Assembly (NCBI RefSeq): GCF_029717145.1
Contig: NZ_CP099222.1
Span: 2,356,001 to 2,420,000 of the forward strand
Direction of reading: 5' to 3'
Length of the DNA stretch: 64,000 nucleotides
Origin: Citrobacter freundii
GTDB taxonomy: Bacteria; Pseudomonadota; Gammaproteobacteria; Enterobacterales; Enterobacteriaceae
Positions 18,739-29,026 of this stretch are shown piece by piece (position 1 is the first letter of the stretch; each line of letters starts with the position of its first letter). Under the pieces are notes generated by a model. That model saw only the letters and a list, made by a program, of their open reading frames with translations, was not told the DNA's origin and made no database searches. The translations under genes and the position numbers were made by a program.

Positions 18739-19512
18739 TCACAGCACCTTCGACAAAAACTGCTGCGTGCGCGGATGACGCGGATGATTCAGTACCTGCT
18801 CGCTGCTACCCTGCTCGACGATTTTACCATCGACCATAAACACCACCTGATCCGCCACCTCCCGGGCAAAACCAATCTCGTGCGTCACCACCACTAACGT
18901 GGTACCGGACTTTGCCAGGCCTTTAATGACATCCAGCACTTCGCCCACCAGTTCAGGATCAAGCGCGGATGTCGGTTCATCAAACAGCATCACACGCGGG
19001 TTCAACGCCAGCGCACGAGCGATGGCGATACGCTGCTGCTGCCCGCCAGATAAATGGCGTGACCAGGCATCGGCTTTATGCCGCAAGCCTACCGCATCCA
19101 GCAGGGTTAATGCCCGCTCGGTAGCGGATTTCCGTGACGCGAGTCCGTGAGCCACCGGCGCTTCAATCAGGTTCTCCAGTACCGTTAAGTGCGGGAAGAG
19201 ATTAAAGTTCTGAAACACATAGCCCACGTTAATGCGCTGGCGCAGAATATCCGCCTCTTTCAGTTCATACAGTTTGTCTCCCTGTCGGCGATAACCTATA
19301 TAGTCGCCGTCGATCTGAATGAAGCCTTCATCGACGCGCTCCAGATGGTTGATTGCCCGCAGTAACGTGGATTTTCCCGAACCCGATGGCCCGAGAATAA
19401 CCGTTACCGTACCAGGCGGGATCTCCAGCGACACGTCATCCAGCGCTTTATGGCGGCCGAAGGACTTGCTGACGCCAGTAATGGAAATATGGCCTTCAGG
19501 CGAGTGGGACAT
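18739..19512 (-). CDS. Polar amino-acid ABC importer, ATP-binding subunit (S-modified cysteine operon)
   Basis: A 257-residue ATPase of the GlnQ/HisP group. Walker A is GPSGSGKST, the signature [15 protein letters not shown], Walker [15 protein letters not shown] and the switch histidine VVTHEIGFA. The start at 19512 ([19 protein letters not shown]) follows a strong AGGAGG six bases upstream; the frame is open for 35 more unrelated codons. It overlaps the permease gene by 17 bp and is the last of seven same-strand genes. Homologues in the Bacillus yxe and ytm operons (YxeO, YtmN/TcyN) import cystine-like or S-modified cysteine compounds; the substrate here is inferred from the operon. Confidence 0.9.
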   Translation of the reverse strand: MSHSPEGHISITGVSKSFGRHKALDDVSLEIPPGTVTVILGPSGSGKSTLLRAINHLERVDEGFIQIDGDYIGYRRQGDKLYELKEADILRQRINVGYVFQNFNLFPHLTVLENLIEAPVAHGLASRKSATERALTLLDAVGLRHKADAWSRHLSGGQQQRIAIARALALNPRVMLFDEPTSALDPELVGEVLDVIKGLAKSGTTLVVVTHEIGFAREVADQVVFMVDGKIVEQGSSEQVLNHPRHPRTQQFLSKVL

Positions 19513-20422
19513 GGACGACCTCCTGAGGCGTAAGTTGACGGCGACCTTTAACTGCGCGGCTGACGCGGGTGGTATTGATGGCTGAGCGCCGTTCGCTGCG
19601 GGCCAGCGCGCGTTCAACCAGGTGTTGAATCAGCGACAGAACGCTGGTGATCGCCAGATACCACACCGCCCCAACCATCAGCAACGGGATCACCTCCTGG
19701 GTACGGTTGTAGATCATCTGGATGGTGTAAAACAGCTCCGGCATCGCCAGCACGTAAACCATCGCCGTGCCTTTCGCCAGGCTAATAATTTCATTGAAGC
19801 CGGCAGGCAAAATGGTGCGCAGCGCCTGCGGCAGGATAATGCGCAGCGTGCGTCGCCAGGCAGGTAAACCCAGCGCTGCCGCAGCCTCATACTGGCCGTG
19901 ATCGACACCGAGAAATCCGCCACGAATAATCTCGGCGGTATAGGCGCTTTGCACCAGCGTCAAACCCACTACCGCGGTAGAAAACTGACCCAGTACATTG
20001 ATGGTCGCGAAGCTGCCCCACTGAACGTGGGTGAAAGGAATGCCAATCGTCAGCGTGTCGTACAGATACGAGAAATTGTATAAGATTATCAGCACCACGA
20101 TCAGCGGCAGCGAGCGAAACAGCCAGATGTATCCCCAGGCCAGGCTATTCAGCAGCCACGATGATGAGAGACGTGCCAGTGCCAGCAATCCACCGAACAC
20201 CACACTCAACAGTGTGCCGATAAGGGTCAGCAGCAACGTTTGCCCCAGACCGGACAAAATCACCGGGTCGAAGAACCAGCGGGCAAACACGCCCCACTCC
20301 CAACGCGGATTAAACGCCACCGACTGGATAATCACCGCCAGCACAAACAGCGCGACTATCGCACCTGCCGTGCGCATCGGATAGCGTGCCGGGACGACTT
20401 TGATGGTTTCCGTCGTTTTCAT
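19496..20422 (-). CDS. Polar amino-acid ABC importer, permease subunit
   Basis: A 308-residue His/Glu/Gln/Arg-type permease with membrane segments from about residue 18 and the ATPase-docking EAA loop ([25 protein letters not shown]) near residue 185. A single permease gene means the importer likely works with a homodimeric channel. It is long for the family because of an N-terminal segment of about 60 residues and a basic C-terminal tail (about 35 residues after the last helix) that overlaps the ATPase start. It belongs to the same operon as the binding protein at 20951-21883, with a GNAT gene in between. Confidence 0.9.
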   Translation of the reverse strand: MKTTETIKVVPARYPMRTAGAIVALFVLAVIIQSVAFNPRWEWGVFARWFFDPVILSGLGQTLLLTLIGTLLSVVFGGLLALARLSSSWLLNSLAWGYIWLFRSLPLIVVLIILYNFSYLYDTLTIGIPFTHVQWGSFATINVLGQFSTAVVGLTLVQSAYTAEIIRGGFLGVDHGQYEAAAALGLPAWRRTLRIILPQALRTILPAGFNEIISLAKGTAMVYVLAMPELFYTIQMIYNRTQEVIPLLMVGAVWYLAITSVLSLIQHLVERALARSERRSAINTTRVSRAVKGRRQLTPQEVVHVPLA

Positions 20423-20431
20423 TTTTTCTCC

Positions 20432-20941
20432 TCAGGCAATTTTTGCCTGACCTGCGATGGTCAACAGTTTGGTAAAGCGCAGCCGACCGTCAAACGGCGG
20501 CAGGCTGTACTCTTCCGGGTTACGTGCAATATCAAATTGTGGATCGTACCCCTGACGCAAATAGAGCTGAACGGCCTCCGGTTGGCGAAACCCTGTCGTC
20601 AGGTAGATACGGCTGTAGCCCGCCAGTAGCGCCCGTCGTTCCAGTTCCTGTACCACGTGCGCCGCCAGCCCCTGCTTACGCAGGGTGCTTTGGGTCCAGA
20701 TGCGTTTAATCTCAGCCGTGTCTTTGTCGTAAGGTTTGTAGGCCCCGGTGGCGATAATCTCGCCGTCACGCTCCAGCACCACAAAGATCCCCTGCGGCGC
20801 CAGATACCATTCGGTCAATTCAACTTCAGCATCACGGGAAAAATAATCGCCATAGCGCGCGGCATATTCAGCAAACAGACCGTTCAGAATCGGCTGCAGT
20901 TCTGCCGCCTCCGGCGAGACCACGCGGAATTGATCGCTCAC
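20432..20941 (-). CDS. GNAT-family N-acetyltransferase (YxeL-like role)
   Basis: A 169-residue GNAT protein. The acetyl-CoA-binding core is visible as AEIKRIWTQSTLRKQGLAAH then VVQELERRALLAGYSRIYL, with the C-terminal strand RLRFTKLL. In the Bacillus yxe operon the equivalent gene product N-acetylates S-(2-succino)cysteine before oxidative cleavage. The gene is wedged between the binding-protein and permease genes with gaps of 9 bp on each side, so it is certainly part of the operon. The acetyl acceptor is inferred to be the imported cysteine derivative. Confidence 0.85.
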   Translation of the reverse strand: MSDQFRVVSPEAAELQPILNGLFAEYAARYGDYFSRDAEVELTEWYLAPQGIFVVLERDGEIIATGAYKPYDKDTAEIKRIWTQSTLRKQGLAAHVVQELERRALLAGYSRIYLTTGFRQPEAVQLYLRQGYDPQFDIARNPEEYSLPPFDGRLRFTKLLTIAGQAKIA

Positions 20942-20950
20942 GTTGCCTCC

Positions 20951-21883
20951 TCAGTCGCCTAAACCGGCCGGGTTGATTTCTGATTGTGGAATGCGTTCCA
21001 CCCCCTCTCCCCAGCGATTCAAGACTTTGTCGTAGTCACCGTTGGCGATCACACCGTTAAGCGCGGTTTGCACCGGCTGTACCAATCCGCTGTCTTTTTT
21101 CAGCGTTACGGCGATATGCGCGGCCTTTGGCCAGCCACCGTCGACGCTACCCACGAGTTGCGTTTTTCCATTGAGCGCTGCTTTCCACGCGCCGATAACG
21201 TTAGGGCCAAAATAGGCATCGGCGCGGCCTGACTGTAGCGCCAGCGTCTGGGCGGCATCATCCTTGGTATAGACTGGCGTAAACGCCGGTAACCCGTTCT
21301 TCAGGTTCTCTTCATTCCATGCCAGAAGAATGGCTTCCTGGTTGGTCCCGGAGCCGACAATAATGCGCAGCCCGGCGATATCTTTTGCCTGTTCAATTTT
21401 GGTCAACTTACTGCCGGTTTTGACGTAAAAACCGAGTGAATCTTTACGATACGTGGCGAAGTCGAACTTTTCTTTGCGCGCTTTGGTGACGGTAATATTG
21501 CTGATCGCAGCATCATATTTGCCGGAAGCTACGCCCAACGGCCAGTCTTCCCATGACGTTGGCACCACGTTCAACTCCAGCCCCAGACTGTCGGCCACCA
21601 GACGGGCGATATCCGCCTCGCTGCCGATCAGCGTTTTATTGTCATCTGCAAACACCGTCAGCGGCGGCTGGCTCAGTCCGGCAATCGCCACCGTGAATTT
21701 ACCCGGTACGGCCAGCTGCAGCCTGGCGGGCAACTGCGCGATCGCCTGGGCGTTTTTCACCGTGTTAATCGGCGTTTTATTGGCCTCCAGGCTTACGCCC
21801 GTGCCGTTGATGGTGACATCGTTTGCCCAGACGGAAGCGCTGAAAGCCAGGGACAGCGCCAAAAGTAATGATTTTTTCTGCAT
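20951..21883 (-). CDS. Periplasmic amino-acid-binding protein of the S-modified cysteine operon
   Basis: A 310-residue class 3 extracellular solute-binding protein. It has a Sec signal peptide (MQKKSLLLALSLAFSASVWA, cleavage at about residue 20). The binding-domain hallmark DAAISNITVTKARKEKFDFA carries the conserved aspartate and arginine that hold the amino-acid backbone. It should deliver its ligand to the permease and ATPase encoded downstream. There is an unusual extra segment of about 50 residues between the signal peptide and the first lobe (LSQPPLTVFADDNKTLIG). Ligand inferred as cystine-like or S-substituted cysteine. Confidence 0.88.
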   Translation of the reverse strand: MQKKSLLLALSLAFSASVWANDVTINGTGVSLEANKTPINTVKNAQAIAQLPARLQLAVPGKFTVAIAGLSQPPLTVFADDNKTLIGSEADIARLVADSLGLELNVVPTSWEDWPLGVASGKYDAAISNITVTKARKEKFDFATYRKDSLGFYVKTGSKLTKIEQAKDIAGLRIIVGSGTNQEAILLAWNEENLKNGLPAFTPVYTKDDAAQTLALQSGRADAYFGPNVIGAWKAALNGKTQLVGSVDGGWPKAAHIAVTLKKDSGLVQPVQTALNGVIANGDYDKVLNRWGEGVERIPQSEINPAGLGD

Positions 21884-21895
21884 CGTATTTGTCTC

Positions 21896-23209
21896 TTATT
21901 GTGTGAATTGATTGGCAGGTGTCGCTAAGCCAAGGCTGGCACGCAAAGTCGTGCCGGGGTAGTCAAGACGGAACAGACCGCGCGCCTGAAGTAACGGGAT
22001 CACCTGTTCAACAAAGCGTGGGAAGGTGTCCGGCGTGCCGCCCTGAATGATAAATCCGTCGGCGGCTCTCTCATCGAACCACTGCTGCAGGCCGTCAGCC
22101 ACCTGTTCCGGCGTACCGCTAAAGCGGGGGCGTGGGCTGGCCGCTTCCAGCGCAGCCTGGCGCAGGGTTAACCCGCGCTCACGTGCATTGCGCTTGATTT
22201 CATCGGTGGTGCTGCGAAAACTGTTTTGCCCGAGATCGCCGAGCTCCGGGAACGGCGCATCAAGGGAATATTGCGCGAAATCGTGATGTTCAAAATAGCG
22301 GCCGAGGTAATTCAGCGCGTCGTTAATGGAAACCAGCGCTGCGGTGGTTTGATATTGCTGTTCAGCATCCTGCTCGTTGTCACCCACAATGACGCTGATG
22401 CCCTGGAAAATATGCAGATCATCGTCACCCCGCCCCGCTATTTCCAACTGGCTTTTCACATCCTGATAAAAAGCTTTGGCCTCTGCCAGTGATTCCTGAT
22501 GGGTGAAAATGGCGTCAGCGTGTGTTGCTGCTAATTTCTTTCCATCCTCAGAAGCGCCAGCCTGAAATATAATCGGCCGTCCTTGTGGTGTACGGGCAAT
22601 ATTTAAAGGGCCGGCAACCTGGAAATAATCGCCATGATGATTGAGCGTATGCAGTTTCTGCGGATTAAAGAATTCACCGCTCGTTTTATTACGGGTAAAC
22701 GCATCCTCTTCCCACGAATCCCACAATCCTTTGACCACCTGCAAATATTCATCGGCAATACGGTAGCGTTGAGCATGTTCCGGGTGCTGCGCGCGAGAAT
22801 AGTTCTTTGCTGAACCTTCCAGGGGCGATGTCACCACATTCCATCCAGCGCGCCCCTGGCTGAGATGATCGAGGCTGGCAAACTGTCTCGCGGTGGTAAA
22901 CGGTTCGCTGTATGACGTTGAAACCGTGCCCACCAGTCCCAGATTGTTGGTGATGCTCGCCAGTGCCGACAATACCGTTAGCGGTTCAAAGCGATTTAAA
23001 AAATGTGGGATGGATTTCTCATTGATATACAAACCATCGGCAACAAAAATAAAATCCAGTTTACCTTGCTCGGCAATTAATGCAGTGTCTTTGACAAACT
23101 CAAAATTAATACTGGCATCGGCAAGTGCTGCTGGATGACGCCATGCTGACATATTCCCGGAGGCACCATGCAGAATAGTACCCAACCGTAATTGCCTTTT
23201 TTTAGCCAT
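21896..23209 (-). CDS. FMN-dependent monooxygenase, NtaA/SnaA/DszA (YxeK-like) family
   Basis: A 437-residue two-component flavin monooxygenase of the bacterial luciferase superfamily. Family features are the N-terminal [18 protein letters not shown], the strand [42 protein letters not shown] (typical NtaA/SnaA/DszA block at about residues 110-140) and the C-terminal [14 protein letters not shown]. Bacillus YxeK, of this family, oxygenates N-acetyl-S-(2-succino)cysteine to release N-acetylcysteine. Needs reduced FMN from a separate reductase, not encoded in this operon. It lies 12 bp ahead of the binding-protein gene. Exact substrate is inferred. Confidence 0.88.
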   Translation of the reverse strand: MAKKRQLRLGTILHGASGNMSAWRHPAALADASINFEFVKDTALIAEQGKLDFIFVADGLYINEKSIPHFLNRFEPLTVLSALASITNNLGLVGTVSTSYSEPFTTARQFASLDHLSQGRAGWNVVTSPLEGSAKNYSRAQHPEHAQRYRIADEYLQVVKGLWDSWEEDAFTRNKTSGEFFNPQKLHTLNHHGDYFQVAGPLNIARTPQGRPIIFQAGASEDGKKLAATHADAIFTHQESLAEAKAFYQDVKSQLEIAGRGDDDLHIFQGISVIVGDNEQDAEQQYQTTAALVSINDALNYLGRYFEHHDFAQYSLDAPFPELGDLGQNSFRSTTDEIKRNARERGLTLRQAALEAASPRPRFSGTPEQVADGLQQWFDERAADGFIIQGGTPDTFPRFVEQVIPLLQARGLFRLDYPGTTLRASLGLATPANQFTQ

Positions 23210-23234
23210 AGTACCCCCTACCCAACAGGTAAAA

Positions 23235-24356
23235 TTAAAGGTGTGTGAATGCCGTTTTCGCTAAATGCGTAAAGTACTGCGCGGCGGGTTCAATTAATCG
23301 TTCGTCAGGATTAAATCCCGGATGGTGTAATCCGTATTCGCTGGCGCTGCCAATACTGACAAATGCCCCGGGCGTATTTTGCAGATAGACGGCAAAATCC
23401 TCTCCCCCCATATGCAGATCGGCATAGTGCGTCGTGTACCCGGAGGTTTTTGCCACCTCGGTGGCAATCTCTGCCCAGCGCGAATCGTTGACCAGCGCCG
23501 TGGGGCCCGCGTGCCAGATAACATCAATTTGTGCGCCAAAGGCGTGGGCAAATCCGGCGGCGATGTCATTCACCCGTGATTTGACCTGCTGCTGAACGAC
23601 TGTGCGATGGGTTCTGAGCGTCCCTTCCAGCTCAACGGATTCTGGCAGCACGTTCCACGTGTTGCCGCCCTGAATACGGGTCACGCTCAACACCACCGAA
23701 TCCAGCGTGTTAACCTCCCGGCTGGCCACGCCTTGCAACACCGTCACCAGTTGGCTGGCAAGCAGAATGGCATCTTTGCCTTCATGTGGCCGAGCGGCAT
23801 GTGCGCCTTTGCCATGGATACGCAGCACGACACGATCGACGTTGGCATAAAATGCGCCGCCACGCGTGGCAAACTCACCCACCGGTAAGCCAGGCTCGTT
23901 GTGCATACCGAAAATCGCCGCTACGTTTTGTAGCGCCCCGGCGCGGATTAACGCTTTCGCGCCACCAAAGTTTTCTTCCGCAGGCTGAAACAGGATACGA
24001 ACCCGCCCCGGTAATGCGCTTTCTTGCTGTTTCAACAACAGCGCAGCACCGAGCATGACGCTGGTATGCACGTCGTGTCCGCAGGCGTGCATGACCCCCG
24101 GCGTTACGGAGCGAAACGCCACATCGGCATTCTCTTCTATCGGTAAGGCGTCGATATCGGCCCGCAGGGCGATAACATCGTCTCCTCGCCCAACCTCAGC
24201 CACCAGACCGGTGCTCAGTTCAAAGGGCAAAATGTTGACGTCGGCAGCACGCAACCAGTCGCGAATACGTGCTGTAGTCGCCACCTCCTGTAAGGACAGC
24301 TCCGGATACTGGTGCAGTTCACGGCGCCAGCCGATAAGCGTCGAGGCCAATGACAT
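23235..24356 (-). CDS. M20-family N-acyl amino-acid amidohydrolase (YxeP-like)
   Basis: A 373-residue metallo-aminoacylase. Metal-binding motifs of the M20D group are present: [13 protein letters not shown] near residue 70, [17 protein letters not shown] near 90, [12 protein letters not shown] near 125 and the C-terminal [12 protein letters not shown] near 320. It should remove an N-acetyl group from cysteine or an S-modified cysteine after the oxygenase has acted, the role of YxeP and related SndA-type enzymes. The start shares one base with the stop of the upstream gene (TGATG), so translation is coupled. Confidence 0.88.
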   Translation of the reverse strand: MSLASTLIGWRRELHQYPELSLQEVATTARIRDWLRAADVNILPFELSTGLVAEVGRGDDVIALRADIDALPIEENADVAFRSVTPGVMHACGHDVHTSVMLGAALLLKQQESALPGRVRILFQPAEENFGGAKALIRAGALQNVAAIFGMHNEPGLPVGEFATRGGAFYANVDRVVLRIHGKGAHAARPHEGKDAILLASQLVTVLQGVASREVNTLDSVVLSVTRIQGGNTWNVLPESVELEGTLRTHRTVVQQQVKSRVNDIAAGFAHAFGAQIDVIWHAGPTALVNDSRWAEIATEVAKTSGYTTHYADLHMGGEDFAVYLQNTPGAFVSIGSASEYGLHHPGFNPDERLIEPAAQYFTHLAKTAFTHL

Positions 24357-25354
24357 CAGACGACCTCCACAGCGGAATGGGCCTGCGCCAACAAATGCAG
24401 CGATGTCAGACGCGCATGACCTTCTGCTAGCGGGGTATCGATAATAAATTCATCAATGCCGTACTGCGCGTGCAGGCTGTTCAGCTTTGCGGCCACATCT
24501 TCGGCCGTTCCGTGCAACAACGCCTGCGCTCGACGGGCAATTTTTCGTGGCACGCTACCCGCCTGTGCGGCGAATGCCAACGCCTGCTCTTCACTGGCCA
24601 CCGTCACGCGTTGACCATCTTCCAGCTCAACGCCCCATATTTGTACGTTCTCCGCCAATTGCGCGGCAGTCTCCGGATTGTTCGCCACAATCACCTGCAC
24701 GGCGACAATCGTCGGGCGCACACTGTTGGCTTGCCAGTAAGTCAGAACATCGCGTAGCAGCGCCGGATCACCGTTCAGGTGCGCGGCAAAGATAAAATTC
24801 CAATCAGACTCTGCCGCCAACTGTGCGCTTGGCACGCTGGCCCCCAACACGAATCTTTGCGGCGGAGAGGGCGGGATCGGCGTCGGAAATACCGCGTGCC
24901 CGGTTTCCGTCCCGGTCAATGCCAGCCAGGCATCGAGCTGCGAAAGCTGCTCGGCAAAGCTGCCCTTTTCACTCTGATGTAGCCCCTGCTGGAGCGCCTG
25001 CGTTGACAGCGGTAGACCGCCTGGGGCTTTCCCCACGCCGAGATCAACGCGCCCTGGGGCCAGTGATGCCAGTAAATTGAAGTTTTCCGCTACTTTATAC
25101 GGGCTGTAATGTTGCAGCATAACGCCACCAGAGCCAACGCGGATACGTTGTGTTTGGCCAAGGATCCAGGCGATCACCAGCTCCGGTGACGGACTGGCTA
25201 GCTGCGGCGTATTGTGATGCTCCGCTATCCAAAAGCGGTGGTATCCCCACGCCTCTGCCAGCTGTGCCAGCTGTAGCGTACGGGCAAGCGCAATGGCGGC
25301 AGTTTCGGTTTCCCCTATGGGGCTTTTATCGAGAATACTCAGGCAATATGACAT
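24356..25354 (-). CDS. Luciferase-like (LLM class, MsnO8-type) flavin oxidoreductase
   Basis: A 332-residue single-domain LLM oxidoreductase beginning MSYCLSILDKSPIGETETAA. Typical family motifs are YHRFWIAEHHNTPQLASPSP near residue 40, IRVGSGGVMLQHYSPYKVAE near 75 and GRVDLGVGKAPGG near 100. It is the first gene of the seven-gene operon and has a weak ribosome binding site (GTGAG at some distance). A second oxygenase of another family (21896-23209) is in the same operon, so the two may act on different S-alkyl groups or successive steps. No substrate can be named from sequence alone. Confidence 0.83.
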   Translation of the reverse strand: MSYCLSILDKSPIGETETAAIALARTLQLAQLAEAWGYHRFWIAEHHNTPQLASPSPELVIAWILGQTQRIRVGSGGVMLQHYSPYKVAENFNLLASLAPGRVDLGVGKAPGGLPLSTQALQQGLHQSEKGSFAEQLSQLDAWLALTGTETGHAVFPTPIPPSPPQRFVLGASVPSAQLAAESDWNFIFAAHLNGDPALLRDVLTYWQANSVRPTIVAVQVIVANNPETAAQLAENVQIWGVELEDGQRVTVASEEQALAFAAQAGSVPRKIARRAQALLHGTAEDVAAKLNSLHAQYGIDEFIIDTPLAEGHARLTSLHLLAQAHSAVEVV

Positions 25355-25850
25355 GTTACAGGCTCACGATTGTTAACATGTCGTTATTATTAAATTATCA
25401 AACAACCATTCAGAAACATTTAATTCACATTTACTCAGCTAAAAAATCGCTAACCAACCTTACTTCTACTACGGGTAAGGTCTCTCCTGGGCAGGTATAA
25501 GAAGCAGAAAAAACATACCCTACAAAATATAATAGGGTTACTGTTTATGCCAGAAACCCAACAATATCATTTTGCGGTAGTTTTATTTTTGCGCACTATA
25601 TTTATGCTGAATTTAATTTAAGTCAGCTGAAGAATCTCTTTAGGTTATACACTTGTATTTATTGTTTCATATTTATGACCATTAACAATCTGCATACAAC
25701 AAAATTTTTATTTGAAATACTTTCGTCAGGCTAATGATTAGTAGAGAATGCAACGTTTCTTATTAAAAATGGTTTAAAACAGCTTTTTAATATCCCCTGG
25801 TATTATTCCGGGGATTTTTGTATGACTTGAACATACCACCAGGGACCGCC
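25355..25850. other. A+T-rich divergent control region, 496 bp
   Basis: This non-coding stretch separates the S-modified cysteine operon (leftward) from the PAS chemoreceptor gene (rightward) and must hold both promoters. It is strongly A+T-rich. ACCCTA and TAGGGT at 25517-25538 form an inverted repeat with a ten-base spacer, a possible operator. A hairpin with a T run ends at 25819. I see no regulator gene for the operon nearby and no convincing long open frame. Confidence 0.5.
25792..25819 (+). terminator. Hairpin and T run just upstream of the chemoreceptor gene
   Basis: ATCCCC (25792-25797) and GGGGAT (25810-25815) form a stem with a 12-base loop, followed by a run of five T (25815-25819). 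It has the form of an intrinsic terminator for rightward transcription and lies 31 bases before the chemoreceptor start, where no upstream rightward gene ends. It may close a short leader RNA or attenuate the chemoreceptor gene. Confidence 0.55.
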
Positions 25851-27392
25851 ATGAAAAGTAACATGCCCGTTACACAAGTTGAGCACACACTTAACGCGAA
25901 AGCGACGCTGCTGTCGACGACGGATAAAGAAAGCCACATTACCTATGCCAACACGGCTTTTATTGAAGCCAGCGGCTTTAATGAAACCCAGCTCATGGGC
26001 GAACCCCACAATATTATTCGCCATCCCGATATGCCCTCTGCCGCCTTCGCCGACATGTGGCACACTCTCCAGCAGGGTGACAGCTGGACCGGGATGGTGA
26101 AAAATCGCCGGGAAAATGGTGACCATTACTGGGTTCGCGCCAACGTCACCCCCGTCTGGCACCGTGAAAAATTAACCGGCTACATCTCTGTGCGTACCGT
26201 TCCATCACGGGAAGAAATAGCCCAGAGTGAGCAGCTGTATGAAAAAATAAATAGCCAGCAATTTAAAGGTTTCCGACTTTTTAAAGGCATTATTATTCGT
26301 CGTGGCATACTGGCATGGACCTCTGCGTTTAAATGGTTAAGCATAAGTCAGCGAGTCAATTATGCTTTAGGGGTAGTAGCCCTGCTCTGCGTATTATTAA
26401 CACTCGCACCGGTGAATTCATTTATTCAGGCTGGCGGAATGATCGTGCTATTTCTGCTATTTGGCATTTACCTTAAGTGCCAAATTTGTCAGCCAGTTAA
26501 TACGCTGCTCAGTCAAATGAAAAAGGTTGTCTCCGGCCGTAAACCCGATAACTGTCATTTAAATCGCGTAGATGAAATCGGGATGCTGATGCGACTGGTT
26601 AATCAATCCGGGCTGAATCTAAATTCTCTGGTGGATGATGTCAGTACACAAATCGCCGGGATCCGCGAAATCAGTCAACGGGTATCAAAAGAAGGCGTTG
26701 CATTGCATACACGTTCCGAAGAAACCTCCGCTGACCTGCAGCAAACCGCTGCCGCCATTGAAGAAATTGGCAGCGCGGTGCAACAAACCGCCGATACCGC
26801 CGCACAAACGATGACCATGGCCGATAAAACCAGCGTCAACGCGACGGAAGGCGGCGATATCATGAAACAGACCATCGGCATGATGCAGGCTATCTCGCGT
26901 GATAACAGTCAGATCGTCGACATCATCGGTGTTATCGACAGTATCGCCTTTCAGACCAATATTCTGGCGCTGAATGCTGCCGTCGAGGCCGCACGCGCCG
27001 GGGAGTCCGGTCGTGGTTTTGCCGTTGTGGCGGCGGAAGTGCGCAACCTGGCGCAGCACTCCGCCTCAGCCGCCAAAGAGATCAAGCAGCTAATTGAGAA
27101 GAACGTCGCGAACGTCAACTCCGGCGTAAAAATGGTGGAGCAGACGGAAACGCATCTCACGGGCATGATCGGTGACGTATTGCAGATGTCGATGATGATT
27201 AAAGACATCAGCCTCGCGACGCGGGAACAAACCCAGGCGCTGGATCTGATCAATGACTCGATTTCACGCGTCGGCACCATGACCCACACTAACGCCGAGA
27301 TGGTGGAACGTGTCACTGATGCCACCGCCGATTTAACTCAGCGTTCCTCACGACTGCAGCAGGCCGTTCAGGTCTTTGGCGTATCGGCATAA
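25851..27392 (+). CDS. Aer-like PAS-domain methyl-accepting chemotaxis protein
   Basis: A 513-residue chemoreceptor. Residues about 1-130 form a PAS domain without signal peptide ([16 protein letters not shown]-like block and NIIRHPDMP), so sensing is cytoplasmic, as in the aerotaxis receptor Aer. A hydrophobic hairpin follows at about 175-215 ([20 protein letters not shown] and [15 protein letters not shown]), then a HAMP-like linker and the signalling domain with the conserved hairpin tip [21 protein letters not shown]. There is no C-terminal NWETF-type tether for CheR. ATG 25851 gives the PAS start and follows CAGGGACCGCC. Signal is inferred as redox or oxygen through FAD; DxxR-like PAS ligands were not verified. 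Confidence 0.88.
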   Translation: MKSNMPVTQVEHTLNAKATLLSTTDKESHITYANTAFIEASGFNETQLMGEPHNIIRHPDMPSAAFADMWHTLQQGDSWTGMVKNRRENGDHYWVRANVTPVWHREKLTGYISVRTVPSREEIAQSEQLYEKINSQQFKGFRLFKGIIIRRGILAWTSAFKWLSISQRVNYALGVVALLCVLLTLAPVNSFIQAGGMIVLFLLFGIYLKCQICQPVNTLLSQMKKVVSGRKPDNCHLNRVDEIGMLMRLVNQSGLNLNSLVDDVSTQIAGIREISQRVSKEGVALHTRSEETSADLQQTAAAIEEIGSAVQQTADTAAQTMTMADKTSVNATEGGDIMKQTIGMMQAISRDNSQIVDIIGVIDSIAFQTNILALNAAVEAARAGESGRGFAVVAAEVRNLAQHSASAAKEIKQLIEKNVANVNSGVKMVEQTETHLTGMIGDVLQMSMMIKDISLATREQTQALDLINDSISRVGTMTHTNAEMVERVTDATADLTQRSSRLQQAVQVFGVSA

Positions 27393-27538
27393 TGCAGGCT
27401 TTGCGTCACTGATTAATTGACTGTAGGATGCTCGGCCGACAGTTTTCCCCTCTAACACAATGAAGGGTAACGCTGTTTTCGCCGCTGCACGGGCGGCAAA
27501 AAGGATTTTGTTAATTTGTCAGGCCAACAGGAAACGCA

Positions 27539-28981
27539 ATGAACACACACAACACGCAAGCCGCAGAACAACATGCGGCGAAACGACGCTGGCTGAATGC
27601 TCACGAAGAGGGGTATCACAAAGCGATGGGCAACCGACAGGTACAGATGATCGCCATCGGCGGCGCGATTGGTACCGGGTTGTTTTTAGGGGCCGGGGCA
27701 CGTTTACAAATGGCTGGACCCGCTTTAGCGCTGGTGTATCTGGTATGCGGTATTTTTTCATTCTTTATTCTTCGTGCGCTCGGAGAACTGGTTCTGCACC
27801 GCCCTTCCAGCGGCAGTTTTGTCTCCTACGCCCGTGAGTTCCTGGGAGAGAAAGCGGCCTATGTGGCTGGCTGGATGTACTTTATCAACTGGGCGATGAC
27901 CGGGATCGTCGATATCACTGCTGTCGCGCTGTACATGCACTACTGGGGGGCGTTTGGCGATGTGCCACAGTGGGTATTTGCCCTTGGTGCGCTGGCGATT
28001 GTTGGTACCATGAACATGATTGGCGTGAAATGGTTCGCCGAGATGGAGTTCTGGTTTGCGCTGGTCAAAGTGTTGGCAATCGTGATTTTTCTGGTGGTTG
28101 GTACGGTCTTTTTAGGTACCGGACAACCACTGGACGGTAACACCACCGGGTTTCATCTGATCACCGATAACGGTGGCTTCTTCCCGCACGGTCTGTTACC
28201 CGCGCTGGTGCTGGTACAAGGTGTGGTCTTTGCTTTTGCCTCTATTGAACTGGTGGGTACGGCCGCCGGAGAATGCAAAGATCCGCAAACCATGGTGCCA
28301 AAAGCGATCAACAGTGTGATTTGGCGCATTGGCCTTTTCTACGTCGGCTCCGTCGTACTGCTGGTGCTGCTGCTGCCATGGAACGCCTATCAAGCGGGCC
28401 AAAGTCCGTTTGTGACCTTCTTCTCGAAACTCGGCGTGCCGTATATCGGTAGTATCATGAACATTGTGGTGCTGACCGCCGCCCTTTCCAGCCTCAACTC
28501 GGGGTTGTATTGCACCGGACGAATTTTACGTTCGATGTCGATGGGCGGTTCTGCCCCCAAATTTATGGCGAAAATGAGCCGTCAGCAGGTCCCCTGGGCT
28601 GGGATCCTCGCCACGCTGGTGGTGTATGTGGTTGGTGTTTTCCTCAACTATCTGGTGCCTTCGCAGGTGTTTGAGATCGTGCTGAACTTCGCGTCGTTAG
28701 GGATTATTGCGTCGTGGGGATTTATCGTGGTGTGCCAGATGCGTTTTCGTCAGGCCATTAAAGACGGCAAAGCGGCAGACGTCAGCTTCAAGCTCCCGGG
28801 CGCGCCGTTTACCTCGTGGTTAACGTTGCTGTTCCTGCTAAGCGTGCTGGTGCTGATGGCCTTTGATTATCCGAACGGCACCTACACCATCGCGTCGTTA
28901 CCGTTGATTGCTATTCTGCTGGTTGCCGGATGGTTTGGCGTGCGTAAACGCGTGGCGGAAATCCAGCGCACCGCGCCGTAA
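27539..28981 (+). CDS. ansP: L-asparagine permease AnsP
   Basis: A 480-residue amino-acid permease of the APC/AAT family with 12 membrane segments. The family motif GNRQVQMIAIGGAIGTGLFLG starts near residue 30, and AFASIELVGTAAGECKDPQT is in segment 6. Length and sequence agree with enterobacterial AnsP, an inner-membrane asparagine:proton symporter. The place next to yncE agrees with the E. coli and Salmonella maps. ATG 27539 follows AGGAAACGCA. A strong hairpin terminator closes the gene. Confidence 0.94.
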   Translation: MNTHNTQAAEQHAAKRRWLNAHEEGYHKAMGNRQVQMIAIGGAIGTGLFLGAGARLQMAGPALALVYLVCGIFSFFILRALGELVLHRPSSGSFVSYAREFLGEKAAYVAGWMYFINWAMTGIVDITAVALYMHYWGAFGDVPQWVFALGALAIVGTMNMIGVKWFAEMEFWFALVKVLAIVIFLVVGTVFLGTGQPLDGNTTGFHLITDNGGFFPHGLLPALVLVQGVVFAFASIELVGTAAGECKDPQTMVPKAINSVIWRIGLFYVGSVVLLVLLLPWNAYQAGQSPFVTFFSKLGVPYIGSIMNIVVLTAALSSLNSGLYCTGRILRSMSMGGSAPKFMAKMSRQQVPWAGILATLVVYVVGVFLNYLVPSQVFEIVLNFASLGIIASWGFIVVCQMRFRQAIKDGKAADVSFKLPGAPFTSWLTLLFLLSVLVLMAFDYPNGTYTIASLPLIAILLVAGWFGVRKRVAEIQRTAP

Positions 28982-28988
28982 TCGCATT

Positions 28989-29026
28989 CAGGCCTGACAG
29001 CGTATCCCCGTCAGGCCTGCTTTCTT
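28989..29026. terminator. Terminator between convergent ansP and the lipoprotein gene
   Basis: CAGGCCTGAC (28989-28998) and GTCAGGCCTG (29010-29019) form a perfect ten-base-pair stem followed by CTTTCTT on the plus strand. It sits in the 43-bp gap between two convergent genes; the T run favours the ansP direction. Confidence 0.88.
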
